A stretch of DNA of 64,000 nucleotides from Flavobacteriales bacterium (GTDB lineage Bacteria > Bacteroidota > Bacteroidia > Flavobacteriales > Flavobacteriaceae): assembly GCA_004213645.1 (NCBI GenBank), contig SGZF01000001.1, forward strand, positions 62,001 to 126,000, in the 5' to 3' direction. Position 1 is the stretch's first letter. The number at the start of each line of letters is the position of its first letter. Shown here piece after piece: positions 54,840 through 64,000 of this stretch. The notes below the pieces were generated by a model. It was not told where the DNA came from. It did not search any database and was given only the letters and a program-made list of their open reading frames with translations. The translations under genes and the position numbers were made by a program.

Positions 54840-55404
54840 TGTAGGTTTATATCTGGGAACCTTTAATCCTATTCATAATGGTCATGTTACTTTGACCGAA
54901 TATTTTTCTAAATTAATAGAGCTAGATGAAGTATTGGTTGTAATTAGTCCTCAAAGTCCTTTTAAAAATCAGGAAAATTTGATAAATGATAAACAAAGAC
55001 TTGAGATGGCTGAAATAGTATTTAAAAAGTATGATAATGTTCGTGTTTCAGATATTGAATTTAAAATGTCCAAGCCTAATTTTACAATAGATACACTTAA
55101 AGAATTTAAAAAGAGACACAAATACAATAAGCTAATATTATTAATTGGTGAAGATAATTTAATAGGATTCAATAAATGGAAAGATTATAAAAAGATTATT
55201 GAGATTGCGGAGGTTTATGTTTACCCCAGAGATACTGATCATAAAATACCTGAAGAAATTTTATCAAATAATAATATTAAACTTGTTGATGCTCCAAAAA
55301 TTAAAATTTCAAGTTCTCATATTAGAGAGTTAATTAAATCAAATAAAAAAATTGACTCACTAGTACCTATAGAAGTATTAAACTTTTTAAATTCTATTAC
55401 TTAA
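54832..55404 (+). CDS. nadD: Nicotinate-nucleotide adenylyltransferase
   Basis: A 190-residue enzyme of NAD synthesis. The nucleotidyltransferase motif GTFNPIHNGH (9-18) and the late KISSSHIRELI are present, as well as LLIGEDNLIGFNKWKDY. It overlaps gmk at its start and the convergent glycosyltransferase gene by 8 bases at its end. Confidence 0.96.
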   Translation: MSNVGLYLGTFNPIHNGHVTLTEYFSKLIELDEVLVVISPQSPFKNQENLINDKQRLEMAEIVFKKYDNVRVSDIEFKMSKPNFTIDTLKEFKKRHKYNKLILLIGEDNLIGFNKWKDYKKIIEIAEVYVYPRDTDHKIPEEILSNNNIKLVDAPKIKISSSHIRELIKSNKKIDSLVPIEVLNFLNSIT

Positions 55405-56689
55405 TAGAATTAATTATATCTATTAAAGATTTTGTTAAATTTTCTCTTGAAAGGGAATCTATATTATCTGGAATTTGTTTTTTAAATTCTCCCTTAGACC
55501 ACTCATTGTATTCTTTTTCTATAAAACTTACGACCTTATTAATGTCATTATTATTTGCGTTAAATGATTTTAATGAAAACTTAAATAAAAGTTCTGTTTC
55601 ATAAGCAGCGTTAGAAAAATTTATAATTGGAGACCCTGATGCAAGGTACTCTATAAGCTTTCCAGAAATCATATCAGTATCTTCTGTATCCATATAATTA
55701 ATGTTAATTAATAAATGAGAAGATTTAACTAACCTTATTGATTCATCATGGCTAACATATCCTTTATCGACAAAATCAATTTTTTTAGAATATAATTTTT
55801 TAATTTTTTTATCGATGTTACCAGCAAAAGTTAAAATAATTTTTAATTTAAGATTTCTTGGATTTAACCTTCTTAAAACTTCATCAAAAACTTTATAATT
55901 ATGATTTTTTGTAAGCACCCCCGTAAAAACAATATTAAATTTATTAGGCTTTTGTTCTTCGATCTTGTCATAAATTAATTTATCATATCCATTATAAATC
56001 TGATGTATTTTCGAAGTGTCAGAAATTTTACTTCTAATAATAGAATGATATCTATCCCCAACTGTAGTTATGATTGCATTAGCATTATCAAGAACTTTTG
56101 ATTCTAATCTTTCATTAATTTTTCTAGAAAAGTTGAACCTAAATCTTTTTTTTAAATAAAAAATTTCAGACCAAGGATCTCTTAAATCAACAATCCACTT
56201 TAAATGAAACTTATTAAAAATTTTTTGACCTATTAAGTGAGATGAATGAGGTGGGCCTGTAGTAATTACACAGTCAATTTTATTATTATTAATGATTTCT
56301 CTTGATTTTTTATATGCAAAATAATTCCACCCTACTCTTGAATCAGGTATAAAAAAGTTAACCCTTATAAAGGATGTTATTTTATCAAAAATTGAGTTAA
56401 GAGGAATATAAGATTGGGGTATACCTTTAGAACTAGTTCCAGTTTTTAATAAAGAGTATAATTTTAAAATTTCAAAACTAAATGTCTTATGAGTTTTAAC
56501 ATCTTTAACTTGACTTAAAAGTGAATTATCAATTAAATTATATGAAGCATTTTTGGGATTGACAGTAATAACTATTGGATTATTACCAAGTTTCTTCAAA
56601 TACTTTGCAAAGTACATCCATCTTTGAACTCCAGAACCACCAGATGGTGGCCAATAATACGAAATAATAAGTATGTTTAAGTTGCTCAA
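55397..56689 (-). CDS. Family 4 glycosyltransferase
   Basis: A 430-residue GT-B fold protein. N-terminal ISYYWPPSGGSGVQRW (9-24) and C-terminal IVFTGVLTKNHNYKVFDEVLRRL with SGKLIEYLASGSPIINF (nucleotide-sugar site) are typical of GT4 enzymes. The acceptor is unknown, perhaps a surface polysaccharide. The gene follows the DUF3078 gene by 2 bases. Confidence 0.88.
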   Translation of the reverse strand: MSNLNILIISYYWPPSGGSGVQRWMYFAKYLKKLGNNPIVITVNPKNASYNLIDNSLLSQVKDVKTHKTFSFEILKLYSLLKTGTSSKGIPQSYIPLNSIFDKITSFIRVNFFIPDSRVGWNYFAYKKSREIINNNKIDCVITTGPPHSSHLIGQKIFNKFHLKWIVDLRDPWSEIFYLKKRFRFNFSRKINERLESKVLDNANAIITTVGDRYHSIIRSKISDTSKIHQIYNGYDKLIYDKIEEQKPNKFNIVFTGVLTKNHNYKVFDEVLRRLNPRNLKLKIILTFAGNIDKKIKKLYSKKIDFVDKGYVSHDESIRLVKSSHLLININYMDTEDTDMISGKLIEYLASGSPIINFSNAAYETELLFKFSLKSFNANNNDINKVVSFIEKEYNEWSKGEFKKQIPDNIDSLSRENLTKSLIDIINSIK

Positions 56690-56691
56690 AA

Positions 56692-57570
56692 CTAATTTAA
56701 TTTTAGTTGAACCCCAACACCAAATACTTCTCTGACTTGTAACCTTGATATAGCATTATCATCATAGATCAATTGAAATATTAATTGAGTCGAAAGAAGA
56801 GGGTTAACATCGATTTCAATTTGTGCAAGATAATCTAAGTCTATGTTAGATGCATTCTCAAGGTAGTTAGAGAATAATTTTAAATCTTGCCTGTAGTTTA
56901 CATTTTCAAGTAAAACACCTTCTGAGTGGAAAGTTAAGTTAGCACCTAACTCATATCTTGATGATTTGTCTTTTGCAACTCCAAAATATGTCTCATTTTC
57001 TAAAAGATTCTCAGTAAACCTTTTACTTACAATAATTAATCTTGATGCAAGTGGTGAATAATTAATCCATAATTTTTCGTCTTTTTTCCATAAAAAGCCT
57101 GATCCAAGTTGAAAATATGAGGGAGAAAAAATTTTAGTAGTTAATTCTCTAATTTCATTATTTTCATCATCTTTTTTATATTTAAAACCATTACCAATTT
57201 GTGATGTAAAATTAAAAAATGCAGAAAAAGATAGATTTTTGGTAAACTCTCTACCTAAAATTGATTGAATTAAAATTCGATCATCAATTTTTCTGGCAAA
57301 TGGAGCGTTTTTATATTTTGCAAGACCAAAAGCTGATTCAACATTTGTTAACCAGTTCCATCCATTATTCTTCAATTCCCATTCATAATCAAATTTTATA
57401 GTACCTGAAAAATTATTTGTACCACCACCAACCCAATCACTAAAACCAGTTTGATTAAGTAAGACTGCTATGTTTCCTCTTGTAACCCAAAGTGAGTCTT
57501 TATCGACAACTTCTTGAGAATAGGATTCTAAAATAAAAAATACACTGAATAAAAGAAAATAATTCCTCAT
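56692..57570 (-). CDS. DUF3078 outer-membrane beta-barrel-like protein
   Basis: A 292-residue protein with a signal peptide (FLLFSVFFILESYSQE) followed by alternating aromatic strands: NQTGFSDWVGGGTNNFSGT, DYEWELKNNGWNW, YFQLGSGFLWKKDEKLWINY. The beginning is diagnostic of DUF3078. The ATG at 57570 is preferred to 57612, which would overlap the upstream gene and spoil the signal. Function unknown; commonly found at the end of flavobacterial SUF operons. Confidence 0.87.
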   Translation of the reverse strand: MRNYFLLFSVFFILESYSQEVVDKDSLWVTRGNIAVLLNQTGFSDWVGGGTNNFSGTIKFDYEWELKNNGWNWLTNVESAFGLAKYKNAPFARKIDDRILIQSILGREFTKNLSFSAFFNFTSQIGNGFKYKKDDENNEIRELTTKIFSPSYFQLGSGFLWKKDEKLWINYSPLASRLIIVSKRFTENLLENETYFGVAKDKSSRYELGANLTFHSEGVLLENVNYRQDLKLFSNYLENASNIDLDYLAQIEIDVNPLLSTQLIFQLIYDDNAISRLQVREVFGVGVQLKLN

Positions 57571-57577
57571 GAAATAA

Positions 57578-57898
57578 TTACATAAATCCCAGTTCAAGTT
57601 TTGCTTCCTCACTCATTAGATCTTTTGTCCAAGGAGGATCAAAAGTGATTTCAACTTCTGCTGTTTTAACCTCGTCTATCGATTTAATTTTTTCTTCAAC
57701 CTCGACCGGAAGACTCTCTGCTACAGGACAATTTGGTGATGTAAGAGTCATCATAATTTTCACTTCATTATCTTCATTCACAAAAACATCGTAAATAAGT
57801 CCTAATTCATATATGTCGACAGGAATTTCAGGATCAAAGATTGATTTCAATTCTTTAACAATTTTCTCGCCTAAATCATTTGTATTATTATTCGTCAT
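57578..57898 (-). CDS. SUF-associated DUF59 (MIP18/SufT-like) protein
   Basis: A 106-residue protein with IFDPEIPVDIYELGLIYD (20-37), LTSPNCPVAESLP (with the conserved Cys) and DPPWTKDLMSEEAKLELG. DUF59 proteins aid iron-sulfur cluster maturation or delivery. It starts 2 bases after sufE and is part of the SUF transcript. Confidence 0.92.
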   Translation of the reverse strand: MTNNNTNDLGEKIVKELKSIFDPEIPVDIYELGLIYDVFVNEDNEVKIMMTLTSPNCPVAESLPVEVEEKIKSIDEVKTAEVEITFDPPWTKDLMSEEAKLELGFM

Positions 57899-57900
57899 TT

Positions 57901-58323
57901 TTACTTTTTTGATTGATATGCCAAAGCATATATTTTTATCTGTTTTACCATTGATAGTAAGCCGTTTGCTCTTGTCTGTGATAGATGGCTATTAAGCCCT
58001 ATTTTTTCAATAAAATCAATATTAGATTCAATAATATCTTCAGGTTTATGTCCTGAAAAAACTCTTATCAAAAGAGAAATAATCCCTTTTGAAATTATTG
58101 CATCACTGTCTGCTTCAAATATAATGATGTTATTATTAAAACTAGAATTAAGCCATACTTTACTTTGACATCCTTTAATGAGGTTTGAATCAATTCTATT
58201 ATCAGAATCAAATGCGGGAAGGGTTTTCCCTAAATCAATTAAATATTGGTATTTCTCTGACCAATCTTGAAAAAAATTGAATTCATCAATGATCTCATTC
58301 TGAATTTGTTGAATACTTTTCAT
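57901..58323 (-). CDS. sufE: SufE cysteine desulfurase activator
   Basis: A 140-residue sulfur acceptor. The reactive Cys52 is in IKGCQSKVW, with SKGIISLLIRVFSGHKPEDI following. It takes persulfide from SufS and passes it to the SufBCD scaffold. It lies 16 bases after sufS. Confidence 0.94.
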   Translation of the reverse strand: MKSIQQIQNEIIDEFNFFQDWSEKYQYLIDLGKTLPAFDSDNRIDSNLIKGCQSKVWLNSSFNNNIIIFEADSDAIISKGIISLLIRVFSGHKPEDIIESNIDFIEKIGLNSHLSQTRANGLLSMVKQIKIYALAYQSKK

Positions 58324-58339
58324 AATTAAAAATAATCAA

Positions 58340-59554
58340 TTACCCTAACATGCTAGTCGCCTTTTCAACCGCATCTGTAAATAAATCTATTTCACTTTTG
58401 GTGTTATAAAATGAAAAAGATGCTCTAACGGTACCTGGTATATTAAAGTGATCCATAATTGGCTGAGTACAATGTTGCCCTGTTCTAACAGCTATTCCAA
58501 ATTGGTCCAATATTGATCCAATATCAGATGGATGATAATCTTTAATGTTGAATGATATAACTGATATTTTTTCGTTTATGTCTCCATATATTTTTATTCC
58601 ATCTATTTTTTTTAATTTTTCAGTTGCATAATCTAGTAAACTTTTTTCATAAGCTTCAATATTATCAAAACCGATTGAATTCATGTATTCTAAAGCTGCT
58701 CCAAACCCAATTACTCCAGCAATATTTGGGGTGCCAGCTTCAAATTTATGAGGTAATTCAGCGTATTCAGTTTGCTTAAATGTGACATTTGATATCATTT
58801 CGCCACCTCCTTGGTATGGTGGAAGTGAGTCTAGTAATTCAGATTTTCCATATAAAAATCCAACGCCTGTTGGACCACATAATTTATGAGCAGATGCAAC
58901 ATAGAAATCGACATCTAATTCAGATAAATTAATCTTAAAATGAGCAGCACTCTGAGCTCCGTCAATTAAAACCTTACTATTATTCAAATGAGCTAAATCA
59001 ATTATTTCTTTTATAGGGTTTATTGTTCCTAGAGTATTAGAAACATGATTTACAAATACAAACTTCACATTTGGTGTGAGCAGTAATTTATATTTGTCAA
59101 TATTTAAAGTTCCGTCACTATTCATTGGAATTATTTTAAGTTTAGAACCTGTTTTATCACATAACATCTGCCAAGGTACAATGTTTGAATGGTGCTCCAT
59201 TTCTGAAATAATTAATTCATCTTTAGATGATAATTCTTTTTCTAATCCTGAAGAAATTATATTTATTCCATGAGTTGTTCCTGAAGTGAATATTACTTCA
59301 AAACTATTAGATATTCCAAAATGATTTTTAACAATAGCCCTTGCATTTTCATATTTATCAGTAGCATCTGCACTCAATGAATGTAATCCTCTATGAATAT
59401 TTGAATTAGAGTTTTTATAATAATCTGAAATAACATCAATTACTTGATTAGGAGTCTGAGATGTAGCAGCATTATCAAAGTAAATAAGATCAGTATTATT
59501 TATTTTTTTACTGAGTATTGGAAAATCCTCTCTTATTTTATATACGTCTAACAT
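58340..59554 (-). CDS. sufS: Cysteine desulfurase SufS
   Basis: A 404-residue PLP enzyme freeing sulfur from cysteine. YFDNAATSQTP at the N-terminus, EMEHHSNIVPWQ, VDFYVASAHKLCGPTG (PLP Lys in AHK) and the catalytic cysteine in VRTGQHCTQP identify the group II SufS type. It starts one base after sufD. Confidence 0.96.
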   Translation of the reverse strand: MLDVYKIREDFPILSKKINNTDLIYFDNAATSQTPNQVIDVISDYYKNSNSNIHRGLHSLSADATDKYENARAIVKNHFGISNSFEVIFTSGTTHGINIISSGLEKELSSKDELIISEMEHHSNIVPWQMLCDKTGSKLKIIPMNSDGTLNIDKYKLLLTPNVKFVFVNHVSNTLGTINPIKEIIDLAHLNNSKVLIDGAQSAAHFKINLSELDVDFYVASAHKLCGPTGVGFLYGKSELLDSLPPYQGGGEMISNVTFKQTEYAELPHKFEAGTPNIAGVIGFGAALEYMNSIGFDNIEAYEKSLLDYATEKLKKIDGIKIYGDINEKISVISFNIKDYHPSDIGSILDQFGIAVRTGQHCTQPIMDHFNIPGTVRASFSFYNTKSEIDLFTDAVEKATSMLG

Positions 59555-60871
59555 TTATAAATCGAATCCTAAGCTTACTCCTAGCTTTTTAGAAATTAAT
59601 GAGTTAATTCTTTTCTTTAAACTCGGAATATTAACACTTTTAAGAACATTATTGGCAAAACCATAAGTAAGAAGAGCTATTGCTTCTTTTTCTGGAATTC
59701 CTCTAGATTTTAAGTAAAAAAGTGCTTCTTTATTAAGTTGTCCAATTGTGCAACCATGAGAACATTTGACATCATCTGCAAATATTTCAAGTTGAGGTTT
59801 TGAATTAACTTTAGCCTTGTTATCAATTAAAATATTATTATTTTGTTGAAATGCATTTGTCTTTTGTGCAATTTGATCAACTAGTATTTTACCATTAAAA
59901 ACACCAACTGATCTTTCAGAAAAAATTCCTTTATAATCCTGATGGCTCTCACAATTCGGTTGAGCATGGTTTACAAGCGTATTATGATCTACATGCTGAT
60001 CTCCTTCAAGTATTGTTAAACCTTTGAGTGTTGATTGAATATTTTCACCTTTATGATAAAAGTTTAGGTTATTTCTAGTTAATTTTCCTCCAAAAGAAAA
60101 AGTATGAACCCTAACATTACTATCTCTTTTTTGATCAATAAATGTATTGTCTATTAGATTGGATGATTCAAGATCATTTTGAATTTTGTAATAATCAATA
60201 AATGAATTCTTTTCAGCATATATCTCTGTAAGTGAATTTGTAAGTCCAGTATGAGATTTTAAACTTTGGTGTCTTTCTATTATTTCAACTCTAGCATTTT
60301 CCTCAACAATAATGATGTTTCTTGGCTGAAGCCATAATGGTTTGTTTTTGCCTGTTGAAAAATGCAATATCTGAACTGGATCCTCTGGTAAAACAGATTT
60401 TGGAATATAAATATATGCTCCTTCCTGAGTATATGAAGTGTTTAATGATGCTAAGCTTTCGTCATCAGGGACTATTTTGTTAAAGTATTTAGAAATTGTT
60501 TTTTTATACTTACTTTTTGATAATGCTGCAGATAATACACATATATCCATACCGTCATGCGTTGTGTTTGACAAGAATGGATTAAAAACTCCGTCAACAA
60601 AAACTATTTTGAAAGAATCAATATCATTAATTGAATATTTTTTTATGTCCTTAAGCTCAATATTTGGATTTCTATTTACTGATAAATTATAGTCTCTTTG
60701 TATTATAGATTTAAGAGATGTATACTTCCATTGTTCATCTTTTTTTGTGGGGAAGCCTTTATTTTCAAATCTCTTTAAGGCATTTTTTCTATATACATGA
60801 ACAGGACTCTGAAGGTCTATCTCCTGCTCAAAAGCAATAAAAGAATCCAATAATTTATCTTGAAAACTCAT
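59555..60871 (-). CDS. sufD: SufD scaffold subunit
   Basis: A 438-residue beta-helix protein with NCESHQDYKGIFSERSVGVFNG, then DDVKCSHGCTIGQLNKEALFYLKSRGI near 364-390, the SufD signature. It pairs with SufB in the SufBC2D assembly complex. Gap to sufC is 5 bases. Confidence 0.95.
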   Translation of the reverse strand: MSFQDKLLDSFIAFEQEIDLQSPVHVYRKNALKRFENKGFPTKKDEQWKYTSLKSIIQRDYNLSVNRNPNIELKDIKKYSINDIDSFKIVFVDGVFNPFLSNTTHDGMDICVLSAALSKSKYKKTISKYFNKIVPDDESLASLNTSYTQEGAYIYIPKSVLPEDPVQILHFSTGKNKPLWLQPRNIIIVEENARVEIIERHQSLKSHTGLTNSLTEIYAEKNSFIDYYKIQNDLESSNLIDNTFIDQKRDSNVRVHTFSFGGKLTRNNLNFYHKGENIQSTLKGLTILEGDQHVDHNTLVNHAQPNCESHQDYKGIFSERSVGVFNGKILVDQIAQKTNAFQQNNNILIDNKAKVNSKPQLEIFADDVKCSHGCTIGQLNKEALFYLKSRGIPEKEAIALLTYGFANNVLKSVNIPSLKKRINSLISKKLGVSLGFDL

Positions 60872-60876
60872 AATTA

Positions 60877-61623
60877 TTATTTACTTTTTTTCAACCAATC
60901 ATATCCGACTACTTCAATTTTCTTTGCAAGATCTTTATTTCCTGATTTAACTACTTTTCCATCCATTATAACATGAACTTTATCTGGAACTATGTAATCT
61001 AATAATCTTTGATAATGTGTAATGACAAGTACTGCGTTTTCATCGTTACTACATTTCATGACACCATTTGCGACTATCTTCAAAGCATCTATGTCTAGAC
61101 CTGAGTCTGTTTCATCAAGAACTGCCAATTTTGGTTCCATCATAGCCATTTGAAAAATTTCATTTCTTTTTTTTTCACCACCTGAGAACCCTTCATTTAA
61201 TGATCTTGATAAAAAATTTGAGTCCATATCAAGCAAATTTGCTTTCTCTCTAATTTTTTTTAACATCTCACTTGATGACATGTCATCAAGTCCCTTGGAC
61301 TTTCTTGTTTCATTTATTGCTGTCTTAATAAAATTAGTTACTGTTACGCCAGGAATTTCGACAGGATATTGAAATGACATAAAAACACCTTCATGAGCTC
61401 TTTCATCTGCACTTAAATCATTTATTTCTTTATCATCAAAATAAATTGATCCTTTTGTAACCTGATAATCTTCATGACCAGAAATAACGTTTGCAAGAGT
61501 ACTTTTTCCAGAGCCGTTAGGTCCCATTATGGCATGAATCTCACCCTTTTTAATTTTTAAATTAATTCCCTTTAAAATTGACTTATCGTCTATCTTGCAA
61601 TGTAAATTATCTATTTCTAACAT
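60877..61623 (-). CDS. sufC: SufC ATPase
   Basis: A 248-residue ABC-type ATPase of the iron-sulfur scaffold. Walker A GPNGSGKST (34-42), signature EGFSGGEKKRNEI, Walker B LAVLDETDSGLD and the switch His in VLVITHYQRLL are all intact. It is between sufB and sufD as usual. Confidence 0.97.
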   Translation of the reverse strand: MLEIDNLHCKIDDKSILKGINLKIKKGEIHAIMGPNGSGKSTLANVISGHEDYQVTKGSIYFDDKEINDLSADERAHEGVFMSFQYPVEIPGVTVTNFIKTAINETRKSKGLDDMSSSEMLKKIREKANLLDMDSNFLSRSLNEGFSGGEKKRNEIFQMAMMEPKLAVLDETDSGLDIDALKIVANGVMKCSNDENAVLVITHYQRLLDYIVPDKVHVIMDGKVVKSGNKDLAKKIEVVGYDWLKKSK

Positions 61624-61632
61624 ATATATATT

Positions 61633-63078
61633 TTAACCAACCGATCCTTCTAGAGATATTTCAAGTAACTTCTGAGCTTCAACAGCAAATTCCATTGGCA
61701 ATTTGTTTAGCACCTCTTTACTAAAACCATTAACAATTAGTGCTATTGCTTTCTCCGTATCTATACCTCTTTGATTACAATAAAAAATTTGATCCTCGCC
61801 AATTTTACTTGTAGAAGCTTCGTGCTCAATTTGAGCAGATTTATTCTGAGCCTCAATGTAAGGAAAGGTGTGTGCACCACAATTATTTCCCATTAAAAGT
61901 GAATCACATTGAGAAAAATTTCTAGCATTCTCAGCCATAGGTGATATTTTTACTAGTCCTCTATAACTGTTTTGTGATTTTCCAGCTGAAACACCTTTTG
62001 AAATAATTGTACTTTTTGTATTCTTTCCAATATGTATCATTTTGGTTCCCGTATCAGCTTGTTGAAAGTTGTTAGTTACAGCAATGGAATAAAATTCGCC
62101 TATTGAGTTGTCACCTTTTAATACACAAGAGGGATATTTCCAAGTTACTGCAGAACCTGTTTCAACTTGAGTCCATGAAATTTTAGATCTATTGTGACAA
62201 ATTCCTCTTTTAGTAACAAAATTATAAACACCTCCTTTACCATTTTTATCACCTGGAAACCAATTCTGAACAGTTGAATATTTTATTTCAGCATCATCCA
62301 TAGCAACAAGTTCAACTACAGCAGCATGAAGCTGATTTTCGTCTCTTGAGGGAGCAGTACATCCTTCGAGATAACTAACATAACTAGATTGATCTGCAAT
62401 AACTAGAGTTCTTTCAAACTGTCCTGTTCCAGCTTGATTTATTCTGAAATAGGTAGATAACTCCATTGGACATTTAACTCCTTTAGGGATATAACAGAAA
62501 GATCCATCAGAAAATACTGCTGAATTTAATGCTGCAAAATAATTATCTCTTTTAGGAATAACACTGCCAATATATTTTTTAACTAGTTTCGGATGATTTT
62601 TAATTGCCTCTGATATAGAGCAAAAAATAATTCCCTTTTCTTCCAAAGTATCTTTAAAAGTTGTAGCTACAGAAACTGAATCAACAACAACATCCATTGC
62701 AACTCCACTTAGTCTTTTTTGTTCGTCCATTGAGATTCCTAATTTGTTGAACGTCTCTAAAAGTTCGGGATCTACATCATCTAAAGAATTTAAATCTGGC
62801 TTATTCTTAGGTGCAGAATAATATGATATTCCTTGATAATCAGGTTTTTTGTATTTAAGATTTGACCATAACGGTTCATCCATTTCTTTCCAGATATTAT
62901 ATGCATCAAGCCTCCATTCTGTCATCCATTTTGGCTCACCCTTCTTTTTTGAAATTGCTTTAACTATATCTTCGTTTAAACCAACAGGAAATGTTTCAGA
63001 ATCAATATCTGTATAAAAACCGTATTCATATTCTTTGGTTTCCAGCTGTTTTTTTAACTCTTCTTCTGTATATGCCAT
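61633..63078 (-). CDS. sufB: SufB scaffold subunit
   Basis: A 481-residue core scaffold on which clusters are built. [55 protein letters not shown] split across 300-321, and [15 protein letters not shown] with a late Cys are family blocks. The ATG at 63078 ([11 protein letters not shown]) is chosen; an upstream ATG at 63117 lies beyond the promoter box. No A-type carrier gene (iscA/sufA) precedes it here. Confidence 0.96.
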   Translation of the reverse strand: MAYTEEELKKQLETKEYEYGFYTDIDSETFPVGLNEDIVKAISKKKGEPKWMTEWRLDAYNIWKEMDEPLWSNLKYKKPDYQGISYYSAPKNKPDLNSLDDVDPELLETFNKLGISMDEQKRLSGVAMDVVVDSVSVATTFKDTLEEKGIIFCSISEAIKNHPKLVKKYIGSVIPKRDNYFAALNSAVFSDGSFCYIPKGVKCPMELSTYFRINQAGTGQFERTLVIADQSSYVSYLEGCTAPSRDENQLHAAVVELVAMDDAEIKYSTVQNWFPGDKNGKGGVYNFVTKRGICHNRSKISWTQVETGSAVTWKYPSCVLKGDNSIGEFYSIAVTNNFQQADTGTKMIHIGKNTKSTIISKGVSAGKSQNSYRGLVKISPMAENARNFSQCDSLLMGNNCGAHTFPYIEAQNKSAQIEHEASTSKIGEDQIFYCNQRGIDTEKAIALIVNGFSKEVLNKLPMEFAVEAQKLLEISLEGSVG

Positions 63079-63103
63079 ATTGACAACTACTTTTAAACTT
63101 TTT

Positions 63104-63111
63104 GCAAATAT
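63104..63111 (-). promoter_or_regulatory. Promoter -7 box for the SUF operon
   Basis: On the complement TATATTTG fits TAnnTTTG, 25 bases upstream of the sufB ATG at 63078. It supports the shorter sufB start. Confidence 0.55.
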
Positions 63112-63204
63112 ACGCATAAATCAAGCTTTTTAAAGAATAAATACCTGTTAATAAATCTATAATTATGTTATAGAATATTGGATAAATTAATAGCTCAATT
63201 AAGT

Positions 63205-63212
63205 TAATTTTG
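63205..63212 (+). promoter_or_regulatory. Promoter -7 box for thiL
   Basis: TAATTTTG fits TAnnTTTG and ends 4 bases before the thiL ATG, implying a leaderless or nearly leaderless message. Confidence 0.4.
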
Positions 63213-63216
63213 GATA

Positions 63217-64000
63217 ATGGATAAGCCGAAAAACGAAAACGACCTAAAAAACATTAGCGAAGAAGCACTAATTCGTAAAATTACAAAATCATTTAAGAAG
63301 AAAAATGACTCAACAATTATTGATATAGGAGATGATGCTGCAGTTTTAAAATTCGATGAATCAAATATAGCAATGTCACAAGATATATTAGTTGAAGGTG
63401 TTCATTTTGATTTATCATATGTTCCCTTAAAGCATCTAGGATATAAAAGTGTTGTAGTTAATATATCTGATATTCTATCAATGAACATGAAGCCATCTCA
63501 TGTGCTAGTCTCGATTGCAGTTTCAAATAGATTTAAAATTGAAGCTATAGAAGAACTCTATGCAGGCATTAATTTAGCATGTTCTAATTACAATATTGAT
63601 TTAATTGGTGGAGACACAACTTCCTCAAATAAGGGTTTAATGATATCCGTTACTTGTATTGGAAATACTAATAAAAAGAATATTACAAAAAGAAGCGGAG
63701 TTAATGAGGATGACTTACTAGTTGTATCTGGTGATCTTGGTGCAGCATACATGGGGCTTCAAGTTCTTGAGAGAGAGAAAAAAGTTTTTGAAGTAAATCC
63801 TAAATCTCAACCAGATCTTAGCAACTATACATATTGTATTCAAAGACAATTAAAGCCTGAAGCAAGAATAGATATTATTAAACTCCTTGAAGAGATGAAA
63901 ATTAATCCAACTGCAATGATAGATATAAGTGATGGTTTATCAACTGAAATTAATCATCTATCCAACTCATCAGGTTTATCCTTTCATATTTACGAAGATA
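63217..64000 (+). CDS. thiL: Thiamine-monophosphate kinase, 3' end beyond the window
   Basis: The frame opens at ATG 63217 (MDKPKNENDLKNISEEALIR) and stays open to the edge, giving 261 codons. IDIGDDAAVLKF, SQDILVEGVHFDLSY, LIGGDTTSS and AMIDISDGLSTEI are the magnesium and nucleotide motifs of ThiL, which phosphorylates thiamine monophosphate to the active pyrophosphate. The family is about 350 residues, so roughly 90 are missing. Divergent from sufB. Confidence 0.95.
   Translation, partial: MDKPKNENDLKNISEEALIRKITKSFKKKNDSTIIDIGDDAAVLKFDESNIAMSQDILVEGVHFDLSYVPLKHLGYKSVVVNISDILSMNMKPSHVLVSIAVSNRFKIEAIEELYAGINLACSNYNIDLIGGDTTSSNKGLMISVTCIGNTNKKNITKRSGVNEDDLLVVSGDLGAAYMGLQVLEREKKVFEVNPKSQPDLSNYTYCIQRQLKPEARIDIIKLLEEMKINPTAMIDISDGLSTEINHLSNSSGLSFHIYED

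Noticed and set aside
63079..63117. Longer SufB start
   Set aside because: The upstream ATG lies on the far side of the likely -7 box; [11 protein letters not shown] is the expected N-terminus.

Overview
The window is 64 kb of compact, AT-rich DNA (roughly 70 % A+T by eye) from a member of the Bacteroidota, most likely an uncultivated marine flavobacterium with a streamlined genome. The basis is gene content and order: an exonuclease-DnaE fusion, the Bat aerotolerance operon, a SUF operon followed by DUF59 and DUF3078 genes, the purF/pfkB/rnhA/purN next to acpP/fabF/pyk neighbourhood, yicC-gmk-nadD, many short lipoprotein signals, and promoter -7 boxes of the Bacteroidota type TAnnTTTG. Start sites lack Shine-Dalgarno sequences. 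No mobile element, prophage, CRISPR array or gap above 300 bases was seen. Neighbouring genes often overlap, including four convergent pairs.

Layout. 1-3760: 5' end of coaX (minus), tRNA-Phe, then a carotenoid operon (CrtA-like, CrtD, CruF) ending with a lipoprotein of unknown function. 3800-8830: rmuC, a GH20 hexosaminidase, an RND/MMPL exporter, tRNA-Asp. 8838-17416: trxA and dnaE (minus), a short metG, a lipoprotein, a 31-residue membrane peptide and crtI. 17391-30955: a 1320-residue helicase-nuclease that looks like a condensed AddA-AddB fusion, sodA, a candidate structured RNA, purF-pfkB-rnhA-purN (minus), acpP-fabF, an IPExxxVDY-type gene with no standard start codon, pyk and an aldehyde dehydrogenase. 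30964-45386: pheS, cvpA, hflX-moxR-DUF58-Bat operon, lpxH, a cystathionine gamma-synthase and an EamA transporter. 45466-53408: azurin-like cupredoxin and two divergent units that together look like a 3-keto-sugar oxidation/hydrolysis system (GMC oxidoreductase with its gamma subunit; TIM-barrel isomerases, MFS transporter, Gfo/Idh/MocA oxidoreductase, DUF1080 hydrolase). 53412-64000: yicC-gmk-nadD, a glycosyltransferase, DUF3078 protein, the SUF operon and the 5' part of thiL.

How the genes fit together. The two carotenoid blocks (crtA-like/crtD/cruF and crtI) would desaturate, hydrate and perhaps ketolate an acyclic or monocyclic carotenoid; the phytoene synthase and cyclase must lie elsewhere. 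The Bat block couples a MoxR ATPase to VWA and TPR proteins of the envelope. The sugar block would oxidise a glycoside at C3 in the periplasm, pass electrons out, cleave the keto-glycoside and import the product. SUF, SodA, TrxA and azurin serve iron-sulfur and redox homeostasis.

The most unusual points are the condensed AddAB-like protein, the structured RNA between sodA and purF, the gene read from a non-ATG start between fabF and pyk where ribonuclease III normally sits, the small membrane peptide coupled to crtI, the methionyl-tRNA synthetase without its C-terminal RNA-binding domain, and perfect inverted repeats in two regulatory gaps. Family assignments come from reading the proteins; no database search was run.
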